DNA of 64,000 bases from an uncultured Flavobacteriaceae bacterium (GTDB lineage Bacteria; Bacteroidota; Bacteroidia; Flavobacteriales; Flavobacteriaceae): NCBI GenBank assembly GCA_943789455.1, contig CALSUE010000003.1, forward strand, positions 62,001-126,000. Reading direction: 5' to 3'. Shown in pieces: positions 27,721-36,596 of this stretch (positions are counted from its first letter, which is position 1; each line of letters begins with the position of its first letter). A program made the translations under genes and the position numbers. The notes under the pieces were generated by a model. That model was not told the DNA's origin and searched no databases. It saw nothing but the letters and a program-made list of their open reading frames with translations.

Positions 27721-30573
27721 ATGCCAAACACAAAACGCCTTTTTTTACTTGATGCTTTTGCTCTAATTTTCAGAGGATATTATGCGTTTATTAAAAATCC
27801 TAGAATTAATTCAAAAGGTATGGATACTTCTGCTATTTTAGGTTTCACTAATTCTTTACTTGATGTTATAAAAAGAGAAAAACCAGACCTTTTAGCAGTT
27901 TGTTTTGATAGAGGCGGAAGTGTTGCTAGAACAGAAGCATTTTCTGAATATAAAGCCAATCGTCAAGAAACTCCTGAGGCAATAAAAATTGCAGTACCAA
28001 TAATAGAAAGTATTTTAAAAGCTATGAAAATTCCAGCTGTTGTTTTAGCAGGTTATGAAGCTGACGATATTATTGGGACTTTGGCTAAAAAAGCAGAAAA
28101 AGAAGGGTATCAAACTTTTATGGTTACACCCGATAAAGATTTTGCACAATTGGTTTCTGAAAATATTTTCATGTATAGACCTAGATTTGGAGGTGGTTAT
28201 GAAACTTGGGGGATTCCAGAGGTTCAAGAAAAATTTGGTGTAGAAAGACCTGAGCAAGTTATTGATTTTCTCGGAATGATGGGAGATTCTGTAGATAATA
28301 TTCCTGGGTTACCAGGTGTAGGAGAAAAAACTGCAAAAAAATTCTTGGCTCAATACGGCTCCATGGAAAAATTGCTTGAAAATACTGCAGATCTAAAAGG
28401 TAAAATGAAAGAAAAAGTTGAGGCTTCTAAAGAATTAGGTATGCTCTCCAAAGAACTCGCTACCATAATGCTAGATGTTCCTGTTGATTTTATGGAAGAA
28501 CAATTTAAAATGTGCATGCCAGATATTGAGGCTACTAAAGAAATTTTTAATGAGTTAGAATTCAGAAGACTCACTGATAATTTCGTTAAAACATTTACTG
28601 TGGCTACAGCTATAAATTCTTCTGAAACTTCAGACTCCACCCCTTCAACGAATTCTGAAAAAATTATTTCTAAACCTCAAGAAATTCAAAATGGCCAGTT
28701 TGATTTATTCGCTACACCGGGTTCTGGAAATATTTCAGAAGAAGAGAGTGTTCGAGGGTATAAAACTATTACAACTTCAGATCATTTTTATCAACACATA
28801 AACACCCCATTATCTAGAAAATTATTCTTAAAAAAATTACAAAAACAAACTTCGGTTTGCTTTGATACTGAGACTACTGGATTAAAGGCTCTAGAGGTTG
28901 AACTCATCGGAATTTCCTTTTCATGGGAAATTGGAAAAGGATATTATGTATCATTCCCAGTAGACCAAATTGAAACAAAAACAATCTTAGAAGAGTTTCG
29001 AAGTTTTTTTGAGAATAAATCAATTGAAAAAATAGGCCACAACTTAAAATACGACATTAAAGTTTTATCAAATTATGACATGCCTGTGAAAGGGCCCTTA
29101 TTTGATACAATGATAGCTCATTATTTGATTAACCCTGATATGCGTCATGGAATGGATATTTTAGCTGAAACCTACTTAAATTACCAGCCCGTACCTATCA
29201 CAAAACTGATTGGAAAGAAAGGAAAAAATCAATTATCTATGCGAGATATTCCTCTAAATGATCAAACAGAATATGCTGTTGAAGATGCAGATATTACATT
29301 TCAATTAAAAGAACATTTTGTTGAAGAGTTAACAAAAGGAAATGTTAGTAAACTTTTTAAGACTATTGAATTACCACTTGTTTCAGTATTAACAGCTATG
29401 GAAATTGAAGGAATTAATCTGAATACTGATTTTTTAAGAGAACTATCAATTCATTTGACAAATGATATCAACCGTTTAGAAAAAGATATTTTTGAACAGG
29501 CTGGTGAAGAATTTAATATAGCCTCACCTAAACAACTAGGTATTGTCCTTTTTGAAAACATGAAGTTAGTAGATAAGCCAAAAAAAACAAAAACAGGTCA
29601 ATACTCTACCGCCGAAGACGTATTATCTAATCTATCTAAAAATCATACTATAATTGCTAATGTCTTAGAGTATAGACAATTTAAGAAATTACAAAGTACC
29701 TATGTAGATGCCTTACCTAACGAAATTAACCCCAATACAGGTCGAGTTCATACCGCCTATGCTCAAGCTGTTGCAGCAACAGGGCGATTGAGTTCTACAA
29801 ATCCAAATCTTCAGAATATCCCTATTAGAACGGAAAGAGGAAAACAAGTTAGAAAAGCGTTCATTCCAAGAGATGAAAACCACGTATTACTCGCTGCAGA
29901 TTATTCACAAATAGAATTAAGAATTATTGCTGCTTTGAGTGAGGAGGAAACTATGATTGAGGCTTTTAAAAACGGTGAGGATATTCATGCCTCTACAGCA
30001 GCGAAAGTCTTTAATGTTCCTATCAATGAAGTAACCAGAGAACAACGAAGTAATGCAAAAACGGTTAACTTTGGAATTATATATGGGGTTTCCGCATTTG
30101 GATTGAGCAACCAAACGGATTTAACAAGGAAGGAATCAAAAGAATTGATTGATTTGTATTATGAGACCTACCCAAAGCTAAGAAATTACATGGCTGCTCA
30201 AGTAGATTTTGCAAGAGATAATGGCTATGTAGAAACCATCTTACAACGTCGTAGATATTTAAAGGATATTAATTCTAGAAATGCAATTGTGAGGGGTGCT
30301 GCTGAGAGAAATGCTGTAAATGCCCCAATTCAAGGATCTGCTGCAGACATTATAAAAATAGCCATGATTAATATCTTTAGACGATTTGAGAATGAAGGCT
30401 TTACATCAAAAATGTTGTTGCAAGTTCATGATGAATTGGTGTTTGATGCCCATAAGGATGAATTAGATATTATTAAACCAATTATAAAATATGAAATGGA
30501 GAATGCTTTTAAAATGATTGTACCTCTAAATGTAGAAATGGGTATTGGTAAAAATTGGCTGGAAGCACATTAA
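27721..30573 (+). CDS. polA: DNA polymerase I with 5'-3' and 3'-5' exonuclease domains
   Basis: A 950-residue three-domain family A polymerase. The N-terminal 5'-3' exonuclease (about 1-290) has ACFDRGG-like LAVCFDRGGSVAR, GYEADDIIG and GLPGVGEKTA. The 3'-5' proofreading domain keeps its catalytic acids: D382 and E384 in DTETTG, D in NLKYDIK and YAVEDAD. The polymerase domain has motif A DYSQIE (D727), motif B RSNAKTVNFGIIYG and motif C VHDE (903-905). A linker near 300-340 is Ser/Thr-rich. It fills gaps in repair and removes Okazaki primers. The rluA-type gene starts 31 bp downstream and is probably co-transcribed. Confidence 0.97.
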   Translation: MPNTKRLFLLDAFALIFRGYYAFIKNPRINSKGMDTSAILGFTNSLLDVIKREKPDLLAVCFDRGGSVARTEAFSEYKANRQETPEAIKIAVPIIESILKAMKIPAVVLAGYEADDIIGTLAKKAEKEGYQTFMVTPDKDFAQLVSENIFMYRPRFGGGYETWGIPEVQEKFGVERPEQVIDFLGMMGDSVDNIPGLPGVGEKTAKKFLAQYGSMEKLLENTADLKGKMKEKVEASKELGMLSKELATIMLDVPVDFMEEQFKMCMPDIEATKEIFNELEFRRLTDNFVKTFTVATAINSSETSDSTPSTNSEKIISKPQEIQNGQFDLFATPGSGNISEEESVRGYKTITTSDHFYQHINTPLSRKLFLKKLQKQTSVCFDTETTGLKALEVELIGISFSWEIGKGYYVSFPVDQIETKTILEEFRSFFENKSIEKIGHNLKYDIKVLSNYDMPVKGPLFDTMIAHYLINPDMRHGMDILAETYLNYQPVPITKLIGKKGKNQLSMRDIPLNDQTEYAVEDADITFQLKEHFVEELTKGNVSKLFKTIELPLVSVLTAMEIEGINLNTDFLRELSIHLTNDINRLEKDIFEQAGEEFNIASPKQLGIVLFENMKLVDKPKKTKTGQYSTAEDVLSNLSKNHTIIANVLEYRQFKKLQSTYVDALPNEINPNTGRVHTAYAQAVAATGRLSSTNPNLQNIPIRTERGKQVRKAFIPRDENHVLLAADYSQIELRIIAALSEEETMIEAFKNGEDIHASTAAKVFNVPINEVTREQRSNAKTVNFGIIYGVSAFGLSNQTDLTRKESKELIDLYYETYPKLRNYMAAQVDFARDNGYVETILQRRRYLKDINSRNAIVRGAAERNAVNAPIQGSAADIIKIAMINIFRRFENEGFTSKMLLQVHDELVFDAHKDELDIIKPIIKYEMENAFKMIVPLNVEMGIGKNWLEAH

Positions 30574-30603
30574 ATTAATACAAGGCTAAAAAATTTCAAT
30601 ATT

Positions 30604-32274
30604 TTGCTTCATTTTCAACATTTCAAAAAAGATATTTCTGGAATTCAAATTCCACATAAATTTACATTCCCATTTTACTATGAGCCAAATTTATTGGCTA
30701 AAATAGCCACAAAAGAACTTCAAGAATATCTCGAAAAACAAACAGAATTTAAACACGAGTTTGGGATTAAAGATTCAACAGCTAAAAACGCTCTTGGAAA
30801 AATGTTTGGTGTCTTAGTCGTAAAAAATACTGATGGTGATCTTGGATATTTAGCTTCATTTTCTGGAAAATTAGCTGATGAAAGTTTACCAAATAAATTT
30901 GTTCCTCCAATATTTAATATGAGAACAGAGGGTAGTTTTTACGAACAAGGAGAGAAAGAAATTGAAAAAATTGGAGAAAAAATTCAACAAATTAAAAAAG
31001 ACAAAAACTATTTGTTGAATAAGAAATTACTTAAGAAACATACGGAATATGTCAAGGAGGATTTAGCCATTCAGAGGAAAAAAATGAGAACCTCAAAACA
31101 TATACGAAAACATCAAAAAGAAGAAGCTCGCTTAAGGTTAGATGATAAAAGCTTTGAAGTTTTTACAAAAAAATTAATACAAGAAAGTTTTAACGATCAG
31201 TTTTTTTATCGAGAACTTCAGGAGTATTATGAAAATAAAATAAAAAAAATTAAGAATAGTCTTTTACTATTTGAAAATAATATTGAGGAACATATTCGCA
31301 GTAGAAAGAAAATTTCGAAAACTATTCAAAACACCTTATTTGAAAAATATCAATTTTTAAATCAACAAAAAGAACAAAAAGGGCTACTAGATATATTTGA
31401 CAACGCTTCTGTTAGACCACCTGCAGGATCAGGTGACTGTTGTGCTCCAAAATTATTACAATATGCTTTTCAACATCGTTTAATTCCCGTAGTAATGGCA
31501 GAATTTTGGTGGGGCATTTCACCAAGTTCTGCAATTAGAAAGCATAAGAACTTTTACCCATCATGTCAAAGTAGATGTAAACCTATTTTGAGACATATGT
31601 TAGAGGGGATTAAGATGGATGAAAACTTATTACTTAAAAATCTATCTGAAAATGTAGAGTTAAAAATCGTTTTTGAAGATGATGACCTAATTATTGTTAA
31701 CAAACCCCCAGAGTTTTTATCTGTTCCAGGAAAAGAAATAAAAGATTCTGTATACACCAGAATAAAACAAAAATATCCATCTGTAACTGGCCCCATAATT
31801 GTTCACAGATTGGATATGTCTACTTCGGGAATTTTAGTTCTTACAAAGACTAAAGAAGCAAACAAAATTCTTCAACAGCAGTTTATTAAACGAACTGTGA
31901 AAAAAAGATATATAGCACTTCTGTCTGGTAAACTTAGCAAAAAAAAGGGCGCCATTACACTCCCTTTAAGGCTTGATTTGAACGATAGGCCAAGGCAATT
32001 AGTAGACTTTATAAATGGGAAAAAAGCTGAAACCAATTGGATTGTTATTACACAGAATACCAAGCAAACCCGGATTCACTTTTATCCAATTACTGGCAGA
32101 ACCCATCAACTAAGGGTTCATGCTGCTCATAAAGATGGATTAAACCTTCCAATTATTGGAGATGATTTGTATGGAACAAAGGAAGATCGACTGTATTTAC
32201 ATGCTGATTTTATTGAGTTTATACACCCCACTTCAAAAAACAAAATTAGCTTTACTGTACCCTCTGATTTTTAA
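30604..32274 (+). CDS. RluA family pseudouridine synthase with long N-terminal domain (TTG start)
   Basis: A 556-residue protein. The last 200 residues are an RluA-type catalytic domain: IVHRLDMSTSGILVL holds the catalytic aspartate, and GRTHQLRVHAAH and GDDLYG follow. The first 350 residues form a charged, coiled-coil-rich region with a Cys-containing segment (SGDCCAPKLL, then CQSRCKP), as in the long RluA subfamily of Bacteroidota and some Proteobacteria. It converts uridine to pseudouridine in rRNA or tRNA; the target is not predictable. No ATG exists near the expected N-terminus; TTG at 30604 gives MLHFQHF, which fits family starts. It follows polA by 31 bp. Confidence 0.88.
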   Translation: MLHFQHFKKDISGIQIPHKFTFPFYYEPNLLAKIATKELQEYLEKQTEFKHEFGIKDSTAKNALGKMFGVLVVKNTDGDLGYLASFSGKLADESLPNKFVPPIFNMRTEGSFYEQGEKEIEKIGEKIQQIKKDKNYLLNKKLLKKHTEYVKEDLAIQRKKMRTSKHIRKHQKEEARLRLDDKSFEVFTKKLIQESFNDQFFYRELQEYYENKIKKIKNSLLLFENNIEEHIRSRKKISKTIQNTLFEKYQFLNQQKEQKGLLDIFDNASVRPPAGSGDCCAPKLLQYAFQHRLIPVVMAEFWWGISPSSAIRKHKNFYPSCQSRCKPILRHMLEGIKMDENLLLKNLSENVELKIVFEDDDLIIVNKPPEFLSVPGKEIKDSVYTRIKQKYPSVTGPIIVHRLDMSTSGILVLTKTKEANKILQQQFIKRTVKKRYIALLSGKLSKKKGAITLPLRLDLNDRPRQLVDFINGKKAETNWIVITQNTKQTRIHFYPITGRTHQLRVHAAHKDGLNLPIIGDDLYGTKEDRLYLHADFIEFIHPTSKNKISFTVPSDF

Positions 32275-32341
32275 AAATTACTATTTAAAATTATTTTTAC
32301 TAAAAAAGCAAAAGCAACTCATTAAAACTACATGTTTACTG

Positions 32342-32372
32342 TTTGTCAATCAAATAATTAATAGTACATTTG
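32342..32372 (+). promoter_or_regulatory. promoter of rplM-rpsI
   Basis: TTTG (32342-32345) and TACATTTG (32365-32372) are 19 bp apart, a strong match to the Bacteroidota consensus. Transcription would begin near 32378, giving a leader of about 50 bases before rplM. Confidence 0.78.
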
Positions 32373-32429
32373 CACTCCTTTTTTAAGGAAAAAATAATTT
32401 TATTAATAAACAAAAACTAAAGTGTAATT

Positions 32430-32885
32430 ATGAACACATTAAGTTACAAAACAGTATCGGCTAATAAAGCTACCGTTTCAAAGGAATGGGTCTTGGTTGA
32501 TGCGGACGGGCAAACGTTGGGTCGTCTAGCTTCTAAAATAGCAAAGCTAATTAGAGGTAAACACAAACCAAACTTTACTCCTCACGTAGATTGTGGAGAC
32601 AACGTGGTTGTTATCAACGCAGAAAAAATTAATCTTACTGGAAAAAAATGGACTGACAAGAGTTACATCCGTCACACAGGATATCCAGGAGGACAAAGAT
32701 CGTTAACTGCAACAGAAATGTTTGAAAAAGATCCTACTAGATTGGTAGAGAAAGCAGTAAAAGGAATGTTACCAAAGAACATCTTAGGTAGCGCTCTTTT
32801 CAGAAACTTGTATGTATACGCTGGCTCAGAGCACAATCATGATGCTCAAAGCCCTAAAGCTATTAACTTAAACGATCTTAAATAA
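32430..32885 (+). CDS. rplM: 50S ribosomal protein L13
   Basis: A 151-residue protein of normal L13 length. Family segments include WVLVDADGQTLGRLASKIA, RGKHKPNFTPHVDCGD and AVKGMLPKN. L13 binds 23S rRNA early in large-subunit assembly. It is the first gene of the universal rplM-rpsI pair; its last base overlaps the first base of rpsI (TAATG), so the two are translationally coupled. Confidence 0.98.
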   Translation: MNTLSYKTVSANKATVSKEWVLVDADGQTLGRLASKIAKLIRGKHKPNFTPHVDCGDNVVVINAEKINLTGKKWTDKSYIRHTGYPGGQRSLTATEMFEKDPTRLVEKAVKGMLPKNILGSALFRNLYVYAGSEHNHDAQSPKAINLNDLK

Positions 32886-33271
32886 TGGATATAGTTCACA
32901 AAATAGGTAGAAGAAAAACTGCCGTAGCTCGTGTTTACCTTTCTGAAGGAAAAGGAAACATAATCGTAAATAAAAAAGATTTCAAAGACTATTTTACTAC
33001 TGCTACTCTTCAATACAAAGTAGAGCAAGCCCTAATGTTAACAGATAATTTAAAATCTTATGACATTAAAGTAAACGTTTATGGAGGAGGAGTAACAGGT
33101 CAAGCTGAAGCTATTCGATTAGCAATTACTAGAGCTCTTGTATCTATCAACGAAGAATATAGACTTATTCTTAAGCCAGAAGGATTATTAACTCGTGACC
33201 CAAGAATGGTAGAGCGTAAGAAATTTGGTCAGAAAAAAGCACGTAAAAAATTCCAGTTCTCTAAACGTTAA
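32885..33271 (+). CDS. rpsI: 30S ribosomal protein S9
   Basis: A 128-residue protein with the S9 signatures IGRRKTAVARVYL, GGGVTGQAEAIRLAITRAL and the basic C-terminal tail ending FQFSKR, which reaches the P site of the ribosome. It overlaps rplM by one base and is followed by the structured rpsB leader. Confidence 0.98.
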   Translation: MDIVHKIGRRKTAVARVYLSEGKGNIIVNKKDFKDYFTTATLQYKVEQALMLTDNLKSYDIKVNVYGGGVTGQAEAIRLAITRALVSINEEYRLILKPEGLLTRDPRMVERKKFGQKKARKKFQFSKR

Positions 33272-33286
33272 TAATTTGTTTAGATT

Positions 33287-33360
33287 ACTGTTATCAATTA
33301 TTAATAACAGTTTAGTATCTAAATATATAAGACTCGTAATTTAAAGACTACTTATATATT
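33287..33360 (+). promoter_or_regulatory. two-hairpin leader between rpsI and rpsB
   Basis: The 125-bp gap holds two inverted repeats in a row: ACTGTTAT/ATAACAGT (33287-33294 with 33304-33311) and AATATATAAG/CTTATATATT (33322-33331 with 33351-33360). No -7 promoter match is obvious. The region could be the rpsI terminator, an autoregulatory S2-binding leader, or both. Confidence 0.45.
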
Positions 33361-33396
33361 GATTTCAAATAACAGAAAGTAAACACATTTTAAAAA

Positions 33397-34254
33397 ATGG
33401 CAAAAGCAAACATTCAAGAATTATTAGACAACGGAGTACATTTTGGTCACCTGACTAGAAAATGGAATCCGAACATGGCACCTTACATTTATACAGAACG
33501 TAATGGAGTTCATATTATAGATTTATACAAAACAGCAGCTAAAATTGATGAAGCTTCTCTAGCATTGCAAAAAATTGCAAACTCTGGAAGAAAAATTTTA
33601 TTTGTAGCTACAAAAAAGCAAGCTAAAGACATCGTTTCGGAAAAAGCTGGAGCTGTTAATATGCCTTTCATTACGGAAAGATGGCCTGGTGGAATGCTTA
33701 CAAACTTTATCACTATTAGAAAAGCGGTTAAAAAAATGACCTCTATTGATAGAATGAAGCAAGATGGATCTTTTGATGCTTTATCTAAAAGAGAGAAATT
33801 ACAAATTAATCGTCAAAGAGAGAAATTAGACAAAAATTTAGGTTCTATTGTTGATATGACTCGTTTACCTGGGGCAATTTTTGTTGTAGATGTTAAAAAA
33901 GAGCATATTGCAATTGCAGAAGCTCAAAAATTAAACATTCCAATTTTTGCTATGGTTGATACTAATTCTGACCCTAGACCGGTAGATTATGTAATCCCAT
34001 CAAATGACGATGCTTCAAAATCTATAGAGAAAGTATTATCATTCATCACTGAGGGTATTGCTGAAGGTTTAGCTGAAAGAAAGGCTGATAAAGAAAAAGC
34101 AAAGCCAGCTGCAAAAGAGACTAAAAAAGAAGTTGAAAAACCAGCAAAAAAGGAGGCTAAAAAAACAGCAAAAAAAGAAGTTGCTAAAGATGAGGTAACA
34201 GAGGCTGCACCTGCAGTTGAAGCACCAAAAAAAGCAACTACTGAAAAGAAATAA
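33397..34254 (+). CDS. rpsB: 30S ribosomal protein S2 with lysine/alanine-rich C-terminal extension
   Basis: A 285-residue protein. Residues 1-225 are standard S2 (DNGVHFGHLTRKWNPNM, RWPGGMLTNF, PGAIFVVD, NIPIFAMVDTNSDP). The last 60 residues are a low-complexity Lys/Ala/Glu tail that is common in Bacteroidota and probably disordered. S2 joins late on the small-subunit platform. It is paired with tsf 27 bp downstream, the usual bacterial arrangement, and follows a structured leader. Confidence 0.97.
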   Translation: MAKANIQELLDNGVHFGHLTRKWNPNMAPYIYTERNGVHIIDLYKTAAKIDEASLALQKIANSGRKILFVATKKQAKDIVSEKAGAVNMPFITERWPGGMLTNFITIRKAVKKMTSIDRMKQDGSFDALSKREKLQINRQREKLDKNLGSIVDMTRLPGAIFVVDVKKEHIAIAEAQKLNIPIFAMVDTNSDPRPVDYVIPSNDDASKSIEKVLSFITEGIAEGLAERKADKEKAKPAAKETKKEVEKPAKKEAKKTAKKEVAKDEVTEAAPAVEAPKKATTEKK

Positions 34255-34281
34255 ATTGTAAATTTTTTAAAGACTAAGAAA

Positions 34282-35103
34282 ATGGTTAAAGTAACCGCTG
34301 CAGAAGTAAATAAATTAAGAAAAACAACAGGTGCAGGAATGATGGACTGCAAGAAGGCTTTAGTTGAGGCAGAAGGAAATTTTGAAGAAGCTATAGATAT
34401 CTTAAGAAAAAAAGGACAGAAAGTAGCTGCTAAAAGAGCAGATAGAGAGTCTACTGAAGGTGCTGCAATAGCAAAAGTAAATGACAACAAAACTGTTGGA
34501 GTCTCAATAGTTTTAGGATGTGAAACTGATTTTGTTGGTAAAAATGAAAGCTTTGTTAGCCTTGCACACGAATTTGCTGCGTTAGCATTAGACTGTTCTT
34601 CAAAAGAAGAATTATTAACTGCTGACTTCAACGGAATGACTGTTGCCGAAAAATTAATTGAGCAAACTGGTGTTATTGGAGAAAAACTTCAAATCAATGC
34701 TTTTGAAAAAGTAGAAGCTCCATTTGTTGGATCTTACATTCATGCAGGTAATAAAATAGCTACAATTGTAGGACTATCTTCAGCTACTGAAGGCGCTGAC
34801 GTTGTAGCCAAAGATGTTGCTATGCAAGCTGCTGCAATGAATCCTATTGCTTTAGACGAAAATGAAGTTGACGCTTCTGTTATCGAAAAAGAAATAGAAA
34901 TTGCTAAAGAGCAATTAAGAGCTGAAGGAAAGCCAGAGGCAATGTTAGATAATATTGCTAAAGGGAAAATAAAGCGTTTCTTCAAAGATAATACGTTAGT
35001 GAATCAAGCTTTTATCAAAGATAGTAAGCAAAGCGTTGCTGCTTATGTAAAAACTATTGGAGATGTTAATGTAACAGGTTTTAAACGTGTTGCCTTAGGA
35101 TAA
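34282..35103 (+). CDS. tsf: elongation factor Ts
   Basis: A 273-residue nucleotide-exchange factor for EF-Tu. The N-terminal UBA-like domain has the signature LRKTTGAGMMDCKKAL; the core includes VLGCETDFVGKNESF and AMQAAAMNP, and the family end motif KQSVAAYVK is present. It follows rpsB by 27 bp and is closed by a terminator. Confidence 0.98.
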   Translation: MVKVTAAEVNKLRKTTGAGMMDCKKALVEAEGNFEEAIDILRKKGQKVAAKRADRESTEGAAIAKVNDNKTVGVSIVLGCETDFVGKNESFVSLAHEFAALALDCSSKEELLTADFNGMTVAEKLIEQTGVIGEKLQINAFEKVEAPFVGSYIHAGNKIATIVGLSSATEGADVVAKDVAMQAAAMNPIALDENEVDASVIEKEIEIAKEQLRAEGKPEAMLDNIAKGKIKRFFKDNTLVNQAFIKDSKQSVAAYVKTIGDVNVTGFKRVALG

Positions 35104-35158
35104 GTTATTCTTTGATATTAGACTAGGCTGAGCTTAGTGTATGTTATAATTTTAGATT

Positions 35159-35208
35159 AAACCTTGTTAGTCACTGAAATAAAATTCAGAGTTCTAGCGA
35201 GGTTTTTT
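35159..35208 (+). terminator. intrinsic terminator of rpsB-tsf
   Basis: An imperfect hairpin, AAACCT-TGTTAG-(bulge)-CTGAA closing on a 6-base loop, pairs with TTCAG-CTAGCG-AGGTTT and runs into a T tract, 55 bp after the tsf stop. Confidence 0.75.
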
Positions 35209-35243
35209 CATTGAAACAAGCATTTAAAAAAAGAAAAAATGCT

Positions 35244-35251
35244 TAGTTTTG
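35244..35251 (+). promoter_or_regulatory. possible -7 element of pyrH-frr
   Basis: TAGTTTTG fits TAnnTTTG and lies 16 bp before the pyrH ATG, after the tsf terminator. No TTG is found at the usual -33 distance, so this is tentative. Confidence 0.4.
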
Positions 35252-35264
35252 TACAACTTTCTGA

Positions 35265-35975
<711 letters not shown>

Positions 35976-35990
35976 CAAAATATCATACTT

Positions 35991-36545
35991 ATGAACGAAG
36001 AAATTGAATTTATCGTTGATTCTGCGAAAGAACAAATGCAAGGAACTATAGATTTTTTAATCAAAGAATTAAGAAGTATTAGAGCGGGAAAAGCATCACC
36101 ATCTATGTTGGCAAATATCATGGTAGATTATTATGGTTCTCAAACTCCTTTAGGGCAAGTTGCAAATGTAAATACACCTGATGCCAGAACTATCAGTATT
36201 CAACCTTGGGAAAAGCAAATGCTTACAGAGATTGAAAAAGCTATTATGAAAGCAAATATTGGTTTTAATCCAATGAATAATGGTGAAAATATAATTATTA
36301 ATGTACCTCCTTTAACTGAAGAAAGAAGGCGAGGCCTCGCAAAACAAGCGAAGGCAGAAGCAGAACATGCTAAAGTTGGTATACGGAATGCTCGAAAAGA
36401 AGCTAATAACGAAATAAAAAAATTAGACATATCTGATGATATGAAAAAGAATGTTGAGACAGATATTCAGCAACTTACAGACACTTTTGTAAAAAAAACT
36501 GATGAACTTTTTGACTTAAAAGAAAAAGAAATTATGACTGTTTAA
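35991..36545 (+). CDS. frr: ribosome recycling factor
   Basis: A 184-residue RRF of normal length, which splits the post-termination ribosome together with EF-G. Signature stretches are ELRSIRAGKASPSML, VDYYGSQTPLGQVANV, NVPPLTEERRRGLAK and VGIRNARKEAN. It is co-transcribed with pyrH. Confidence 0.98.
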   Translation: MNEEIEFIVDSAKEQMQGTIDFLIKELRSIRAGKASPSMLANIMVDYYGSQTPLGQVANVNTPDARTISIQPWEKQMLTEIEKAIMKANIGFNPMNNGENIIINVPPLTEERRRGLAKQAKAEAEHAKVGIRNARKEANNEIKKLDISDDMKKNVETDIQQLTDTFVKKTDELFDLKEKEIMTV

Positions 36546-36596
36546 AAGCAGTATAAAAACTTCGTTAATAGCAATAAAAACTAAATATTATTCCGA

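Noticed and set aside
33987-34631. 214-codon open frame on the minus strand
   Set aside because: It lies wholly opposite rpsB and tsf, is rich in Ser, Ala and Phe as a reverse image of Lys/Ala/Glu-rich coding sequence, and has no promoter or homologous motif.
35217-35245. AAGCATTT...AAATGCTT hairpin before pyrH as a second terminator
   Set aside because: Weak AT-rich stem overlapping the likely -7 element; the better terminator is at 35159-35208.
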